A DNA stretch of 64,000 bases from Nocardiopsis terrae (GTDB lineage: Bacteria > Actinomycetota > Actinomycetes > Streptosporangiales > Streptosporangiaceae): the NCBI RefSeq assembly GCF_014651695.1, contig NZ_BMXJ01000002.1, forward strand, positions 744,001 to 808,000, read 5' to 3'. The notes beneath the pieces are model-generated. The model had not been told where the DNA came from, did no database searches, and saw only the letters and a program-made list of their open reading frames with translations. The position numbers and the translations under genes were made by a program. Numbering within the stretch: the first letter of the stretch is position 1; each line of letters begins with the position of its first letter. Shown piece by piece: positions 1 to 8,442 of the stretch.

Positions 1-318
1 GACCTGCGCTGACCTGGCCGACCCCCAGACGATGGCGCCGACGGTGAGCTGTCCCACGAAACGCCCCTGGTAGGTGATCGCCCACGGCATGGACAGGCCC
101 TGGCGGGCTTCGCGGCGGATCGCCTGGAGCATCGCCAGGTAGGGGGTGAGTCCGGTGGTGCGCAGCGGCATCTCCGGGTAGGTGGGCTCCCAGGGCCGCA
201 GCCACTCGGCGTTGCGGGCCCTGGTCTCCCGCATGACGGGGGCGTCGCGAAGGCGCAGCGGGCGAAGCGCGATCGGCCCCTCCTGAAGAGTGGCGGGCCA
301 CCCCTGTCTGCGATTCAC
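1..318 (-). CDS. GNAT N-acetyltransferase, RimJ-like (partial, N-terminal part)
   Basis: The coding strand starts at a GTG preceded by GGAGGG six bases upstream and reads leftward off the window edge, giving about 106 residues. The start IALRPLRLRDAPVM is the beta1-alpha1 signature of RimJ/RimI-type acetyltransferases, and WAITYQGRFVGQLTVG matches the central beta strands that lead to the acetyl-CoA loop. That loop itself is beyond the edge. The family transfers acetyl from acetyl-CoA to a protein N-terminus or small amine; the substrate cannot be told. It lies downstream of mogA on the same strand after a 254-bp gap with no recognisable gene, the common actinobacterial order galU-moeA-moaC-mogA-rimJ. 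Confidence 0.8.
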   Translation of the reverse strand, partial: MNRRQGWPATLQEGPIALRPLRLRDAPVMRETRARNAEWLRPWEPTYPEMPLRTTGLTPYLAMLQAIRREARQGLSMPWAITYQGRFVGQLTVGAIVWGSARSAQV

Positions 319-572
319 GTCCGTCCCTCCGAGGCCCTCTGCACCGTCCTGCGCGGATGCGACACCGGCCCTTGGCGCCTGCAGGAGCACCCTTCGTCGG
401 TGACGCCTTCCAGTATTCCACTCCGACCGTGTGGGGTGGCGGCCGTCACCCCCACCGCACAAGAATCGGACGATTCCAAACTCCATTCACTCCTGCACCG
501 AAATCCGGCCGAAGGTCAAGGAATTCCCTTCCCCCGGAATGCCCCGGATGTGATTCCGGTCATTGTCCGGTG

Positions 573-1082
573 TCATTCGGCCCGGGGGTGGTCCCCGCCC
601 CGGAGTTGGTCCATCGCATGGCCCAGAACCGGTTCCAGCACGTCCATCCCGTCACGCACACCGCCTCTGGAACCGGGCAGGTTCACCACCAGCGCCCGGT
701 GTCCGGCGCGTTCGGCCACCCCGGCCAGACCGCGCGAGAGGATCGCCGTGGGCACGCCCTTCTCCCGGCCCGCCGCACGCAGCGCCTCCGCGATACCGGG
801 GATCTCACGGGTGAGCAGCGGGCGTGTCGCCTCGGGGGTGAGGTCCTGCGGGGTGAGCCCGGTGCCTCCGGTGGTCAGCACCGCGTCGACCCGCTCCGCG
901 AGGGCCCGCTCGATCGCGTCGGCGACCGGCACACCGTCCGGCACCACCCAGGGGCCGAGCACCTCACAGCCCATGGCCCGGAGCCGCTCGGCCACCACCG
1001 GGCCGGAGCGGTCCGGGTAGACCCCGGCCGCGGCCCGGTTGGAGGCGGTCACCACCGCGACCCGGTGAACGGTGTCACTCAC
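573..1082 (-). CDS. mogA: Molybdopterin adenylyltransferase (MogA/MoaB family)
   Basis: 169 residues from a GTG that overlaps the end of moaC by 8 bases (GTGAGTGA), so the two are translationally coupled; a start further upstream would lie inside moaC. The family adenylylates molybdopterin before metal insertion by MoeA. The MPT-binding fold is clear: residues 8-15 (VAVVTASN) form the first strand, TTGGTGLTPQD near residues 70-80 is the family signature loop, and NLPGSRGGV is the second MPT loop. Length is normal for the MoaB/MogA family. The operon context with moaC and moeA supports a role in molybdenum cofactor synthesis. MogA versus MoaB naming cannot be settled from sequence alone. Confidence 0.92.
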   Translation of the reverse strand: MSDTVHRVAVVTASNRAAAGVYPDRSGPVVAERLRAMGCEVLGPWVVPDGVPVADAIERALAERVDAVLTTGGTGLTPQDLTPEATRPLLTREIPGIAEALRAAGREKGVPTAILSRGLAGVAERAGHRALVVNLPGSRGGVRDGMDVLEPVLGHAMDQLRGGDHPRAE

Positions 1083-1578
1083 CGCGCCTCCAGTGCCCCT
1101 TCTTCCCACCGGTCTTCTCCTCCACCCGCACCCCGGTGACCTCGGCCTCGGGGTCGAGCGCCTTGACCATGTCCACCAGACCGAGAGCCGCCGTCATGAC
1201 GCAGGTGAGCGCCTCCATCTCGACCCCGGTCCGGTCGGCGGTGCGCACCGTGGCGCTGACGTCCACCCCGCCGTCCGCGACCGTCAGGTCCACGTCGACC
1301 CCGTGCACGGCGATCGGATGGCACAGGGGAACCAGGTCGGGGGTGCGCTTGGCGCCCTGGATCCCCGCGATCCTGGCGACCGCGAGGGCGTCGCCCTTGG
1401 GGACCCCGCCCCCGCGCAGGGCCGCGACCGTCTCCGGGTTCAGCAGCACCCGGCCCGTGGCCGTGGCGGTGCGGGCGCTGACGTCCTTGCGGGAGACGTC
1501 CACCATGCGCGCTGCGCCGGACTCGTCGAGGTGGGTGAGGCCGGAGGGGTGCGCCTCCGGCTGAGGGCTGTCGGTCAT
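1075..1578 (-). CDS. moaC: Cyclic pyranopterin monophosphate synthase MoaC
   Basis: 167 residues with ATG start. MoaC converts the MoaA product 3',8-cyclo-GTP to cyclic pyranopterin monophosphate, the first stable Moco precursor. Visible signatures: GAKRTPDLVPLCHPI at residues 75-89, GVEMEALTCV at 118-127, the LVDMVKALD stretch around 134-142 carrying the conserved catalytic Asp, and the C-terminal KTGGKKG with the catalytic Lys. Normal length. It lies 143 bp downstream of moeA and overlaps mogA, so it is probably transcribed with both. No moaA, moaD or moaE is in the window. Confidence 0.96.
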   Translation of the reverse strand: MTDSPQPEAHPSGLTHLDESGAARMVDVSRKDVSARTATATGRVLLNPETVAALRGGGVPKGDALAVARIAGIQGAKRTPDLVPLCHPIAVHGVDVDLTVADGGVDVSATVRTADRTGVEMEALTCVMTAALGLVDMVKALDPEAEVTGVRVEEKTGGKKGHWRRGE

Positions 1579-1693
1579 GGCGTGGGACCACTCATCGTCG
1601 TCGGGTGCGGGCTCGCGGCCCGCCGGAGCGGCCGACCGCGGGGACGCGGGGTGACGCGTCCCACGATGACGTTACCGTTCCGCTACGACAGCG

Positions 1694-1734
1694 GCTCAGC
1701 GGCCGGGCGCCCTCCCCGCGCTCAGCGGCCGGGC
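1694..1734. repeat. 15-bp direct repeat at the 3' end of moeA
   Basis: GCTCAGCGGCCGGGC occurs at 1694-1708 and again at 1720-1734, 26 bp apart. The second copy spans the last codons and stop of moeA, and the first lies just downstream in the gap before moaC. It looks like a microduplication of the gene end. No function is evident. Confidence 0.6.
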
Positions 1735-2948
1735 AGGAGCAGGACCTCCGCCAGCGCGCCCGCCGGGACCTCGGTGACCTCCTCCGGGACCACCAGCAGC
1801 CCGTTGGCGTCCGCCAGCGCGGACAACTGGTGCGAACCCTGCCGCACCGCGGGGGACACCTCGGGGACAGCGTCCGGCCCGGCGGCACCCGCCACGACGG
1901 CGCGCAGGTAGGAGCGGCGCCCCAGCGGTGAGCTGACCGGTGTGGTCAGCCGGGCCCGCACGCTCGGGAGGGGATCCGGGGCCAGACCGCGCAGGGCACG
2001 CAGGACGGGCCGCACGAACAGCTGGAACGACACGAACGCGCTCACCGGGTTGCCCGGAAGCGTGATGATCGGGGTTCGGTCCGGACCGATCGTCCCGAAA
2101 CCCTGGGGCTTGCCCGGCTGTACGGCCACCTGGGTGAACTCCACGGTGCCCTGCCGGGTCAGCACCTCCTTGACCACGTCGTAGGCGCCCATGCTCACCC
2201 CGCCGGTGGTGATCACGACGTCCGCCCGGACCAACAGCCCCTCCAGGGTGTCCCAGACCTCGGCCGGGTCGTCCCCGACGAAGCCGTGGCGGTGGACCTC
2301 ACAGCCCTCCTCCTTGGCCGCGGCGGCGATCATGTAGCTGTTGGACTCGTAGATCTGGCCCGGCCCGAGCGGACGGCCCGGTTCGACCAACTCCTCGCCG
2401 GTGGAGAGCACCACCACGCGGGGCCGGGGCAGGACCGGGACCGTACGGCGCCCGACGGCCGCCAGGACCCCCATCTCACCGGCGCCGACACGGGCCCCGG
2501 CCCGCAGCACCGTCTCGCCCTCCGACACGTCCTCCCCACGGCGCCGGACGAAACTGCCCGGAGCGGTCGGGCGGTCGATCCGCACCTCGACCTCGCCGCC
2601 GTCGGTCCACTCCACGGGGACGACCGCGTCGGCGCCCGCGGGCACGGGCGCGCCGGTCATGATGCGGGCGCACAGGCCGGGGCGGATCGCGGCCGGCTCC
2701 GGATCGCCCGCCGGGATGTCCGCCACCACCGGCAGCCTGGCCGGAGCCTCCGCCGTGGCCCCGGCCAGGTCGGCCGCGTGGACGGCGTACCCGTCCATGG
2801 CCGAGTTGTCGAAGCCCGGCAGGGACACCGGGGAGGTCACGGGTTCGGCGAGCACGGTCCCGTGCGCCTGGAGCAGGTCCAGCTCGGTGGCTTCGGGAGT
2901 GGCGACCAACCCCAGAAGATCAAGGGTGTGCTGTTCGACGCTCTTCAT
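1722..2948 (-). CDS. moeA: Molybdopterin molybdenumtransferase MoeA (Glp)
   Basis: 408 residues from ATG. MoeA inserts molybdate into adenylylated molybdopterin. N-terminal FDNSAMDGYAV is the MoeA hallmark. The MoCF-binding domain shows LSTGEEL, ITTGGVSMGAYD and the GKPQGFG / LPGNPVSAFVSF stretch; the C-terminal beta-barrel domain ends at the stop. Length matches the family. It lies 112 bp downstream of galU on the same strand and precedes moaC, the order usual in actinobacteria, where this moeA copy is often called glp. Confidence 0.95.
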   Translation of the reverse strand: MKSVEQHTLDLLGLVATPEATELDLLQAHGTVLAEPVTSPVSLPGFDNSAMDGYAVHAADLAGATAEAPARLPVVADIPAGDPEPAAIRPGLCARIMTGAPVPAGADAVVPVEWTDGGEVEVRIDRPTAPGSFVRRRGEDVSEGETVLRAGARVGAGEMGVLAAVGRRTVPVLPRPRVVVLSTGEELVEPGRPLGPGQIYESNSYMIAAAAKEEGCEVHRHGFVGDDPAEVWDTLEGLLVRADVVITTGGVSMGAYDVVKEVLTRQGTVEFTQVAVQPGKPQGFGTIGPDRTPIITLPGNPVSAFVSFQLFVRPVLRALRGLAPDPLPSVRARLTTPVSSPLGRRSYLRAVVAGAAGPDAVPEVSPAVRQGSHQLSALADANGLLVVPEEVTEVPAGALAEVLLLPGR

Positions 2949-3060
2949 GGATCCTTCCGGGTCGTGTTACGCGCGGGGAGCGCACCACCCGTCACGGCGG
3001 GCGGCTCCGGTCCCATTGTGACCACCCCGGGGGCGGGTGTCCCGGATCCGGCCGCCGGTC

Positions 3061-4002
3061 TCAGCCCCGGAGCTGTGCCTGACGGTCCACGAACTCCTTC
3101 AGCCAGGGCAGGAGTTCGTCGGCGAGGTCGGGGCGGCGGCAGGCGAACTCGACCACGGTACGGATGTACTCGGCCTTGTTCCCGGTGTCGTAGCGGTTGC
3201 CGCGCAGCAGCACCCCGCGCACCCCTCCGCCGTCCTCCGGACTGGTACCGGCCAGCTCCTTCAGGGCGTCGGTCAACTGGATCTCACCGCCGCGCCCGGG
3301 CGGGGTGGTGTGCAGGATCGGGAAGACCGACGGGTCGCACACGTAGCGACCGATGATCGCCCAACGGCTCGGCGCGTGCTCGGGAGAGGGCTTCTCGACC
3401 AGGTCGGTGACGGTGACGACGTCGTCCTCGCCGGTGGCCTCCACCGCCGCGCAGCCGTAGAGGGAGACCTGTTCGGGTTCCACCTCCATGAGCGCCACGA
3501 CGCTGCCGCCGTGCCTCTCCCGGACCTCGATCATCCGGCGGAGCAGGTCCGCGGACTCGATGAGGTCGTCGCCGAGGAGGACCGCGAAGGGGTTGTCGCC
3601 GACGTGCGCCTCGGCGCACAGCACCGCGTGTCCCAGTCCCCGGGGCTCACCCTGGCGGACGTAGTGGACCTGGGCGAGCTCGCTGGACTCTCGGACCGAC
3701 CTGAGCTTGCCCTCCTCGCCCTTGGCCGCGAGCGCCTCCTCCAGCTCGTACGCCCGGTCGAAGTGGTCCTCGATGGAGCGTTTGCTGCGCCCGGTGATCA
3801 TCAGGACGTCGCGGAGCCCGGACGCGACGGCCTCCTCCACCACGTACTGGATCGCGGGCTTGTCCACGATCGGCAGCATCTCCTTCGGCGTGGCCTTGGT
3901 CGCGGGTAGGAATCGGGTGCCCAGACCCGCCGCGGGCACGACCGCCTTGGTGACGGGGGCGGAGTGGTTACGGGGTCGCGTCTGGTCGGTGTCTGCGCTC
4001 AT
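3061..4002 (-). CDS. galU: UTP-glucose-1-phosphate uridylyltransferase GalU
   Basis: 313 residues from the ATG at 4002. The frame stays open upstream, but the protein family begins just before the nucleotide-binding loop, seen here as KAVVPAAGLGTRFLPATKA at about residues 18-36, so longer starts are rejected. KEMLPIVDKPAIQYVVEEA and LGDDLIESADLLRRM are further signatures of the bacterial GalU nucleotidyltransferase. The enzyme makes UDP-glucose for cell envelope glycans and trehalose. Divergent from the cyclo-ligase gene across a 171-bp intergenic region; moeA follows downstream on the same strand. Confidence 0.96.
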   Translation of the reverse strand: MSADTDQTRPRNHSAPVTKAVVPAAGLGTRFLPATKATPKEMLPIVDKPAIQYVVEEAVASGLRDVLMITGRSKRSIEDHFDRAYELEEALAAKGEEGKLRSVRESSELAQVHYVRQGEPRGLGHAVLCAEAHVGDNPFAVLLGDDLIESADLLRRMIEVRERHGGSVVALMEVEPEQVSLYGCAAVEATGEDDVVTVTDLVEKPSPEHAPSRWAIIGRYVCDPSVFPILHTTPPGRGGEIQLTDALKELAGTSPEDGGGVRGVLLRGNRYDTGNKAEYIRTVVEFACRRPDLADELLPWLKEFVDRQAQLRG

Positions 4003-4173
4003 GAACGGCACTTTAGGACAGACGAAGCGGCTTACGTGGACGAACGCGGTCCGATGGCCGAGAAGTCCCCGTCGTTTCGGGTGAAGGCGTGCAAAACGCA
4101 ACCGGGCGTTCACCCCCTCGGGGCAGGGCCGCGCCCCTTCGGAGCGGACCGGACCGGGTGCCACACTGGGCCC

Positions 4174-4797
4174 ATGAGTGCCCCGAACGGTCGGAGCCGA
4201 CCGGACAAGCGCGAGCTGCGCGCGCGCCTGCTCACCGCACGGCGGGCCAGGGGCGCGCCCGAGCGGGAGCGGGCGGGCTCGGCGGTCCGCGAAACCCTCC
4301 TGGAACTGCCCTGGCTGGCCCAAGGCGCGACCGTGGCCTGCTACTACTCCGTCGGCGGCGAACCCGACACACGCGCCCTGGTGCACGCGCTGTGGAAACG
4401 CGGCACCCACGTCATCCTCCCCGTCTTCCTCCCCGACGGCTCCCTGGACTGGGCGGTCTTCGACGGTCCCGACAGCCTCGCACCGGCCGGGCGGGGCCTG
4501 GTCGAACCCGTCGGGCACCGCCACGGGCCGCGGGCGCTGGAACACGCCGACGCGGTGGTCTGCCCGGCGCTGGCCGTGGACCGGCAGGGGAACCGGATGG
4601 GGCGCGGCGCGGGCTGCTACGACCGGGCCCTGGCCCACAAGGGCCCGCGCACCCCGGCGATCGCGGTGGTCCACGACGAGGAGTTCGTCGGAGAGCTGCC
4701 CACGGAGCCGCACGACCGCCCCGTGGACGCGGTGGTGACCCCGAGCGGCGGGCTGCACGTGTTCGGGCCCGGCGCGGCGGTCTGGTCCGGCGGGTGA
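4174..4797 (+). CDS. 5-formyltetrahydrofolate cyclo-ligase
   Basis: 207 residues from an ATG at 4174. The enzyme uses ATP to convert 5-formyl-THF to 5,10-methenyl-THF, recovering folate. The N-terminal KRELRARLLTARRA is the conserved basic nucleotide-binding segment, ACYYSVGGEPDT the central sheet, and GRGAGCYDRAL the catalytic/ATP loop (GxGxGYYDR in most relatives, with Cys in place of the first Tyr here). Short intergenic spacing places it between divergent galU and the FmdB gene, an arrangement often seen in actinobacteria. Confidence 0.93.
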   Translation: MSAPNGRSRPDKRELRARLLTARRARGAPERERAGSAVRETLLELPWLAQGATVACYYSVGGEPDTRALVHALWKRGTHVILPVFLPDGSLDWAVFDGPDSLAPAGRGLVEPVGHRHGPRALEHADAVVCPALAVDRQGNRMGRGAGCYDRALAHKGPRTPAIAVVHDEEFVGELPTEPHDRPVDAVVTPSGGLHVFGPGAAVWSGG

Positions 4798-5068
4798 GCC
4801 GGTGCCGACGGGGCCGGAGCGGGGATTAAGCCGACCGCCTGCAGCGTTGTTGCTGGCGGTCGTGTCCCGAAGAGGCCCGCGACCCCACACCCCGACCGGT
4901 ACGCCCGCCCCGGCCGCCCCTCCCGGGCGCCGGGCCCGCCGTGCGGTCGGCCTCCCGGAGCACCGGGGTCGGCGCGGAACGGGTGAGGGGCTGTCGCGCC
5001 CGTGTTCGGCGAACGCGTACTATTTAGCAGTCAACGGGTGTGAGTGCCAGCAAGGAGGACCCGGAACA

Positions 5069-5461
5069 GTGCCTACGTACCAGTACGCGTGCACCGAGTG
5101 TGACGCCCAGATGGAGGTCGTGCAGAGCTTCAGCGACGATTCGCTGACGGTCTGCCCCGAGTGCGAGGGACGCCTGCGCAAGGTGTACTCCGCGGTCGGC
5201 ATCGTCTTCAAGGGTTCGGGCTTCTACCGCACCGACAGCGGGAAGAGCACGACGAACAGCTCTGCCATGACCGGCTCCAACTCCGCCGAAGGCGGCGCGG
5301 AGGGCAAGGGCGGCACCGAGGGCAAGGACGGCGGCTCCACCGACTCCGCCAAGTCCGCCTCGGACTCCGGCTCCAGCACCCCCGCGGCCTCCACCACCGG
5401 TGGCAGCGACAGTTCCAGCAGCAAGAGCACCAGCGGCAGCACCGCCGCGACCAGCAGCTGA
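5069..5461 (+). CDS. FmdB-family zinc ribbon protein
   Basis: 130 residues from a GTG preceded by AAGGAGGA with nine bases between. The N-terminal 40 residues form the FmdB regulatory zinc ribbon: YACTECDAQMEVVQSF then CPECEGRLRKVYS, two CxxC pairs that bind zinc. VGIVFKGSGFYRTD is the usual continuation. The remaining 80 residues are low-complexity Ser/Gly/Thr-rich and probably disordered. First found as a putative regulator beside formamidase/amidase operons; the role in actinobacteria is unknown. A strong terminator follows directly. Confidence 0.9.
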   Translation: MPTYQYACTECDAQMEVVQSFSDDSLTVCPECEGRLRKVYSAVGIVFKGSGFYRTDSGKSTTNSSAMTGSNSAEGGAEGKGGTEGKDGGSTDSAKSASDSGSSTPAASTTGGSDSSSSKSTSGSTAATSS

Positions 5462-5485
5462 GCCACCGCACCGTTGACCGCGGAC

Positions 5486-5516
5486 GCGCCGCCGAGACCC
5501 CTCGGCGGCGCTTTTT
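5486..5516 (+). terminator. Rho-independent terminator after the FmdB gene
   Basis: A perfect 11-bp stem GCGCCGCCGAG / CTCGGCGGCGC with loop ACCC is followed at once by TTTTT. It begins 25 bp after the stop codon. Confidence 0.92.
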
Positions 5517-5657
5517 GCCGCCTCCGCCCGACAGCGGACCGCGAGACCGGTCCGCACAGCGTTCGGGGGACGGCCCCGGCACGGTTCCGGGTCCACCGGA
5601 GAATTCACCCTGTGGACAACCGGCCGGAGCGCCCCGGCCCGGCCTAGCGTTACGGGC

Positions 5658-6314
5658 ATGGCCCACACCCCGCCCCTCTACCGGCACCGGCGCGGCCTGG
5701 CCCGCCTGCTCGACCGGTACCGGCGCGCCGCCGCCGCGGCGCTGACCGCCCTGGCCGCGATCAGTGCCGTCCTCGTCCTACGGCCTCCCCCCGAACCGAG
5801 CACCGACGTCCTCGTCGCCGCACGGGACCTCGACGCCACCGCGCACCTGGCAGAGGGGGACCTCACCGTCCGCTCCCTCCCGGACCGCTCCGTCCCGGAC
5901 GGGGCTCTGGCAGCGGAGGAGCCGCCCACCGGGCTCGCGCCGAACGCACCGCTACGGCGGGGCGAGGTACTCACCGACGCACGCCTGAGCGATCCCCCTG
6001 CCCGCCCCTACGGACCCGGTCTGGTGGCGGTCCCGGTCCGGGTGGCCGACCCGGGCGCGGTCGGCCTGCTCTCCCCCGGCAGCCGGGTGGACGTGCTGGC
6101 CGCCTCGGGCCACGACGGGTCGGGTGGCCCGCCCTCCCGGGCTGGTCCGGCGGTCGAGGTGGTCGGGAACCGTCCCGTGCTCGCGGTGCCCTCCGAGGGC
6201 GACGGGGGCGGGGAACGGGGAGCGCTGATCCTCATCGCCGCCACGCCGGAGGAGGCGAGGGCACTGGCCGGCCACGCAGCCGGTTCACGACTGTCAGTCA
6301 CCATCTGCGGTTGA
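5658..6314 (+). CDS. SAF-domain membrane-anchored protein (CpaB/RcpC-like)
   Basis: 218 residues. A basic cytoplasmic N-terminus is followed by one membrane segment (about residues 23-42, AAAAALTALAAISAVLVL). A SAF domain starts at DVLVAARDLDATAHLAEGDLTVRSLP, and a CpaB-like region VAVPVRVADPGAVGLLSPGSRVDVLA follows. CpaB/RcpC proteins act in Flp/Tad pilus assembly at the inner membrane, but no other tad gene is nearby, so that role is not shown. The many stand-alone actinobacterial copies have unknown function. It precedes mscL on the same strand by 78 bp. Confidence 0.75.
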   Translation: MAHTPPLYRHRRGLARLLDRYRRAAAAALTALAAISAVLVLRPPPEPSTDVLVAARDLDATAHLAEGDLTVRSLPDRSVPDGALAAEEPPTGLAPNAPLRRGEVLTDARLSDPPARPYGPGLVAVPVRVADPGAVGLLSPGSRVDVLAASGHDGSGGPPSRAGPAVEVVGNRPVLAVPSEGDGGGERGALILIAATPEEARALAGHAAGSRLSVTICG

Positions 6315-6392
6315 CCGATCACCAAAGGTGGTGAAAGCTGTCGGGGCGCCCGACCGGGCGCGTCAGAAACCACGAACACGTAGGGCAGTTCC

Positions 6393-6800
6393 ATGGAAGG
6401 CTTCAAGAAGTTCCTGCTCCAGGGCAACCTGGTGCAGTTGGCCGTCGCGGTCGTCATCGGCGCCGCCTTCGCCACCCTCATCTCCGCGTTCACCGAGGGG
6501 TTCGTCACCCCGCTCCTCGGCGTCTTCGGCGGCGTCCCCACCTTCGCGAACCTCTACTTCGAGATCAACGGCAGCCAGTTCCTGTACGGCGCCTTCGTGG
6601 ACGCCCTGATCTCGTTCCTGATCACCGCCGCGATCCTCTACTTCTTCGTGGTCATGCCCATGGGCAAGCTGATGCTGAGGTTCGCCAAGGCGGAGGAGGC
6701 CGTCACCCGCCCGTGCCCCCACTGCTGCACCGAGATCAACAGGAAGGCCACCAGGTGCGCCCACTGCACCAGTGAGGTCGCCCCGGAGGTCGCGGTCTAG
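6393..6800 (+). CDS. mscL: Large-conductance mechanosensitive channel MscL with C-terminal zinc-ribbon tail
   Basis: 135 residues. KKFLLQGNLVQLAVAVVIGAAF (shown here in part) is the TM1 signature of MscL, a pentameric channel that releases solutes on hypo-osmotic shock. A periplasmic loop (residues 45-68) follows, then TM2 (ISFLITAAILYFFVVMP). Instead of the usual helical bundle the tail carries Cys at 108, 111, 112, 122 and 125 in a CxxC...CxxC arrangement, i.e. a small zinc-ribbon-like element. Related tails occur in other actinobacterial MscL proteins as I recall. A bidirectional terminator separates it from the convergent peptidase gene. Confidence 0.95.
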   Translation: MEGFKKFLLQGNLVQLAVAVVIGAAFATLISAFTEGFVTPLLGVFGGVPTFANLYFEINGSQFLYGAFVDALISFLITAAILYFFVVMPMGKLMLRFAKAEEAVTRPCPHCCTEINRKATRCAHCTSEVAPEVAV

Positions 6801-6835
6801 GGAGCAGGGCCGGGAGTCCGGCCCCGCACGCGCGA

Positions 6836-6857
6836 GGGCGGCCCCGCGGGGCCGCCC
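6836..6857. terminator. Bidirectional hairpin terminator between mscL and the VanY-type gene
   Basis: GGGCGGCCCC and GGGGCCGCCC pair around a 2-nt centre in the gap between two convergent genes. No U tract is present on either side, so termination strength is inferred. Confidence 0.6.
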
Positions 6858-6910
6858 TGACGGTTCGGCCGACGGTACCGTCGGCCCGGGACGCTTCCGG
6901 TGAACGCGCC

Positions 6911-8020
6911 CTAACCCTCGTACTCCCAGTGCCAGGGCTCGAACGGGCTGGACTTCGCCCAGGCGGGGTGGACCCAGTTGTACTTGGCGCCGTTGGTCTC
7001 CATCCAGTTCCACCGTTCCGAGCGGAAGTTCTGGATACCGCAGCCGAGGTCGATCGCCTGGCCCAGACCGTGGTTACTGGTCCCGGGGACCGCCGCGAAC
7101 CCGGGCGGCTGCTCGGCGTAGACGCGGTGCTGGTTCGGCAGGTCACGGTAGGCACTGGTGATGCAGATGTTCTCGCCGAACTCCTCGACGTACTCCACGT
7201 TCAACTGGAGGAAGTCGACGGCGGCGTCGGCCCTGAGGAACTTGTCGTCGTAGAGCGAGCAGAGGGCGTCCTGCGGCAGCAGCCCGTTGGGGTAGCCGTC
7301 CGCGTTGGAGGCGGCGCTCGGGTCGCAGTCGGCAGCCGCCATGTAGGCCTCGGGGTCCAGCCCCCGCTCCTCCAACTCCTCGGTGAGCTCGTTCATGCTC
7401 GCCTCGGACTGCTCGCGCAGCGCGGTCACCTCGGCGGCGAGTTCGGCCTGTTCGAGCTGGGTGAAGGTCTGGAGCTCCTGTGCCTCACCGGCCAGCCCCA
7501 CCTGTTCCTCACGCAGGTCGGTGGCCTCCTGGATGAGCGCCTGGTTGTCCTCGGACAGCTTGGCCGCGTAGGCCTGCGTCTGGAGGTCGTCGTCCAGCTC
7601 CCCCGCAGCCAGGGTGCCGAGGACGCCCGCGTCCGGCCGCTGGTACATGCTGCTGGCCAACTGGGCGAGCGGTTCGCGCATGTCGCTGAGGTCGCCCTCG
7701 ATCTGCTGGAGGTCGTGGAGGGTCGAGATCAACTCCTCCTGCGCCTCCTCCAGGGCGTTCTCACGCTCGACGTACTCGTCGGTCGCCTCCTCCAGGGCTT
7801 CGGCGGAGTTCTCCGCGTTCTCACGGAGCTCGTCCAGGCTCGCCTCGGCCGACGCCGGGGCGATCGCCGCGTCGGACCAGGGAACGACGAGCAGGGAGGT
7901 GGCCAACACGAGTGTCAGCGCCTGCGCGATCCGGACCCGGTGGCGCGCCCCCAGAACGGTCAGCACCCCGCTACCCGGTGCGCGGGACCTCCGCCGCGCC
8001 GAATCAGAAGTGAACGGCAC
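6911..8020 (-). CDS. Secreted/membrane-anchored coiled-coil D-alanyl-D-alanine carboxypeptidase (VanY-like, M15)
   Basis: 369 residues from the GTG at 8020, chosen because GGAGG lies seven bases upstream; the ATG 33 bp further up has no such site. A hydrophobic segment (IAQALTLVLATSLLVVPW) near residue 35-52 acts as signal or anchor. A long acidic coiled coil follows (about residues 60-215, rich in Glu/Leu/Gln), then the M15B domain. Zinc-site motifs are visible: SAYRDLPNQHR, SNHGLGQAIDL (His and Asp ligands) and the terminal EPWHWEY (His ligand). The enzyme trims peptidoglycan stem peptides outside the membrane; the coiled coil may link it to a divisome or ABC partner, as with other coiled-coil hydrolases. 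Confidence 0.9.
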   Translation of the reverse strand: MPFTSDSARRRSRAPGSGVLTVLGARHRVRIAQALTLVLATSLLVVPWSDAAIAPASAEASLDELRENAENSAEALEEATDEYVERENALEEAQEELISTLHDLQQIEGDLSDMREPLAQLASSMYQRPDAGVLGTLAAGELDDDLQTQAYAAKLSEDNQALIQEATDLREEQVGLAGEAQELQTFTQLEQAELAAEVTALREQSEASMNELTEELEERGLDPEAYMAAADCDPSAASNADGYPNGLLPQDALCSLYDDKFLRADAAVDFLQLNVEYVEEFGENICITSAYRDLPNQHRVYAEQPPGFAAVPGTSNHGLGQAIDLGCGIQNFRSERWNWMETNGAKYNWVHPAWAKSSPFEPWHWEYEG

Positions 8021-8442
8021 GAATGATCCTCCGGCTGCATTTTCCTCGAACACCTACTCGTGGCCGCAAGGCAACGTACTACATGTCCACATGCGGACAC
8101 ACTGGACGATACGGCCCGACGGCCGCACCTGAGGACGGTTGGCTCCCGCTCCTGTGACTCTCTCGCCCGATATCCGGCGGAAAACCTGGTCATCGGGGTC
8201 CTGATGACAGTCGCACCCATTCGCCAACAGTGACCCAGGCACGCAAGCAGCCATAATCGCGACACGCGACATGAACAACATCACACCGTTGCCAGGACAA
8301 CCAATCGTAGGTCAGCGTACTCCGCCACGCACGCGGGGGCTTCGCTGGCAGGGGGGCAACGCCAATCCGAACCCCATGCATCCCCATCCTGGGTTAGGGT
8401 GGGCCCTGCAACCGGGTAACATCCGGTTCTGGCTGCACCCAC
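8021..8442. other. Intergenic region upstream of the VanY-type gene and tRNA-Arg
   Basis: 422 bp with no convincing gene. It holds the ribosome binding site of the peptidase gene, and an inverted repeat TGTCC-ACATGC-GGACA at 8084-8099. Within and beside it is the 12-mer CATGTCCACATG (8082-8093), which also forms the core of the MerR operator near 12,040. I looked for a c-di-AMP (ydaO) riboswitch, which often precedes actinobacterial cell-wall hydrolases, and did not find its conserved blocks. Confidence 0.5.

Noticed and set aside
3061-4890. A 609-residue reading frame covering galU and upstream DNA
   Set aside because: Only the part from 4002 onward resembles GalU. The upstream part is the antisense of the cyclo-ligase gene and has no family-like sequence.
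8021-8442. Possible c-di-AMP (ydaO) riboswitch before the VanY-type gene
   Set aside because: This riboswitch often precedes actinobacterial wall hydrolases, but the conserved core blocks are not present in the right order on either strand.
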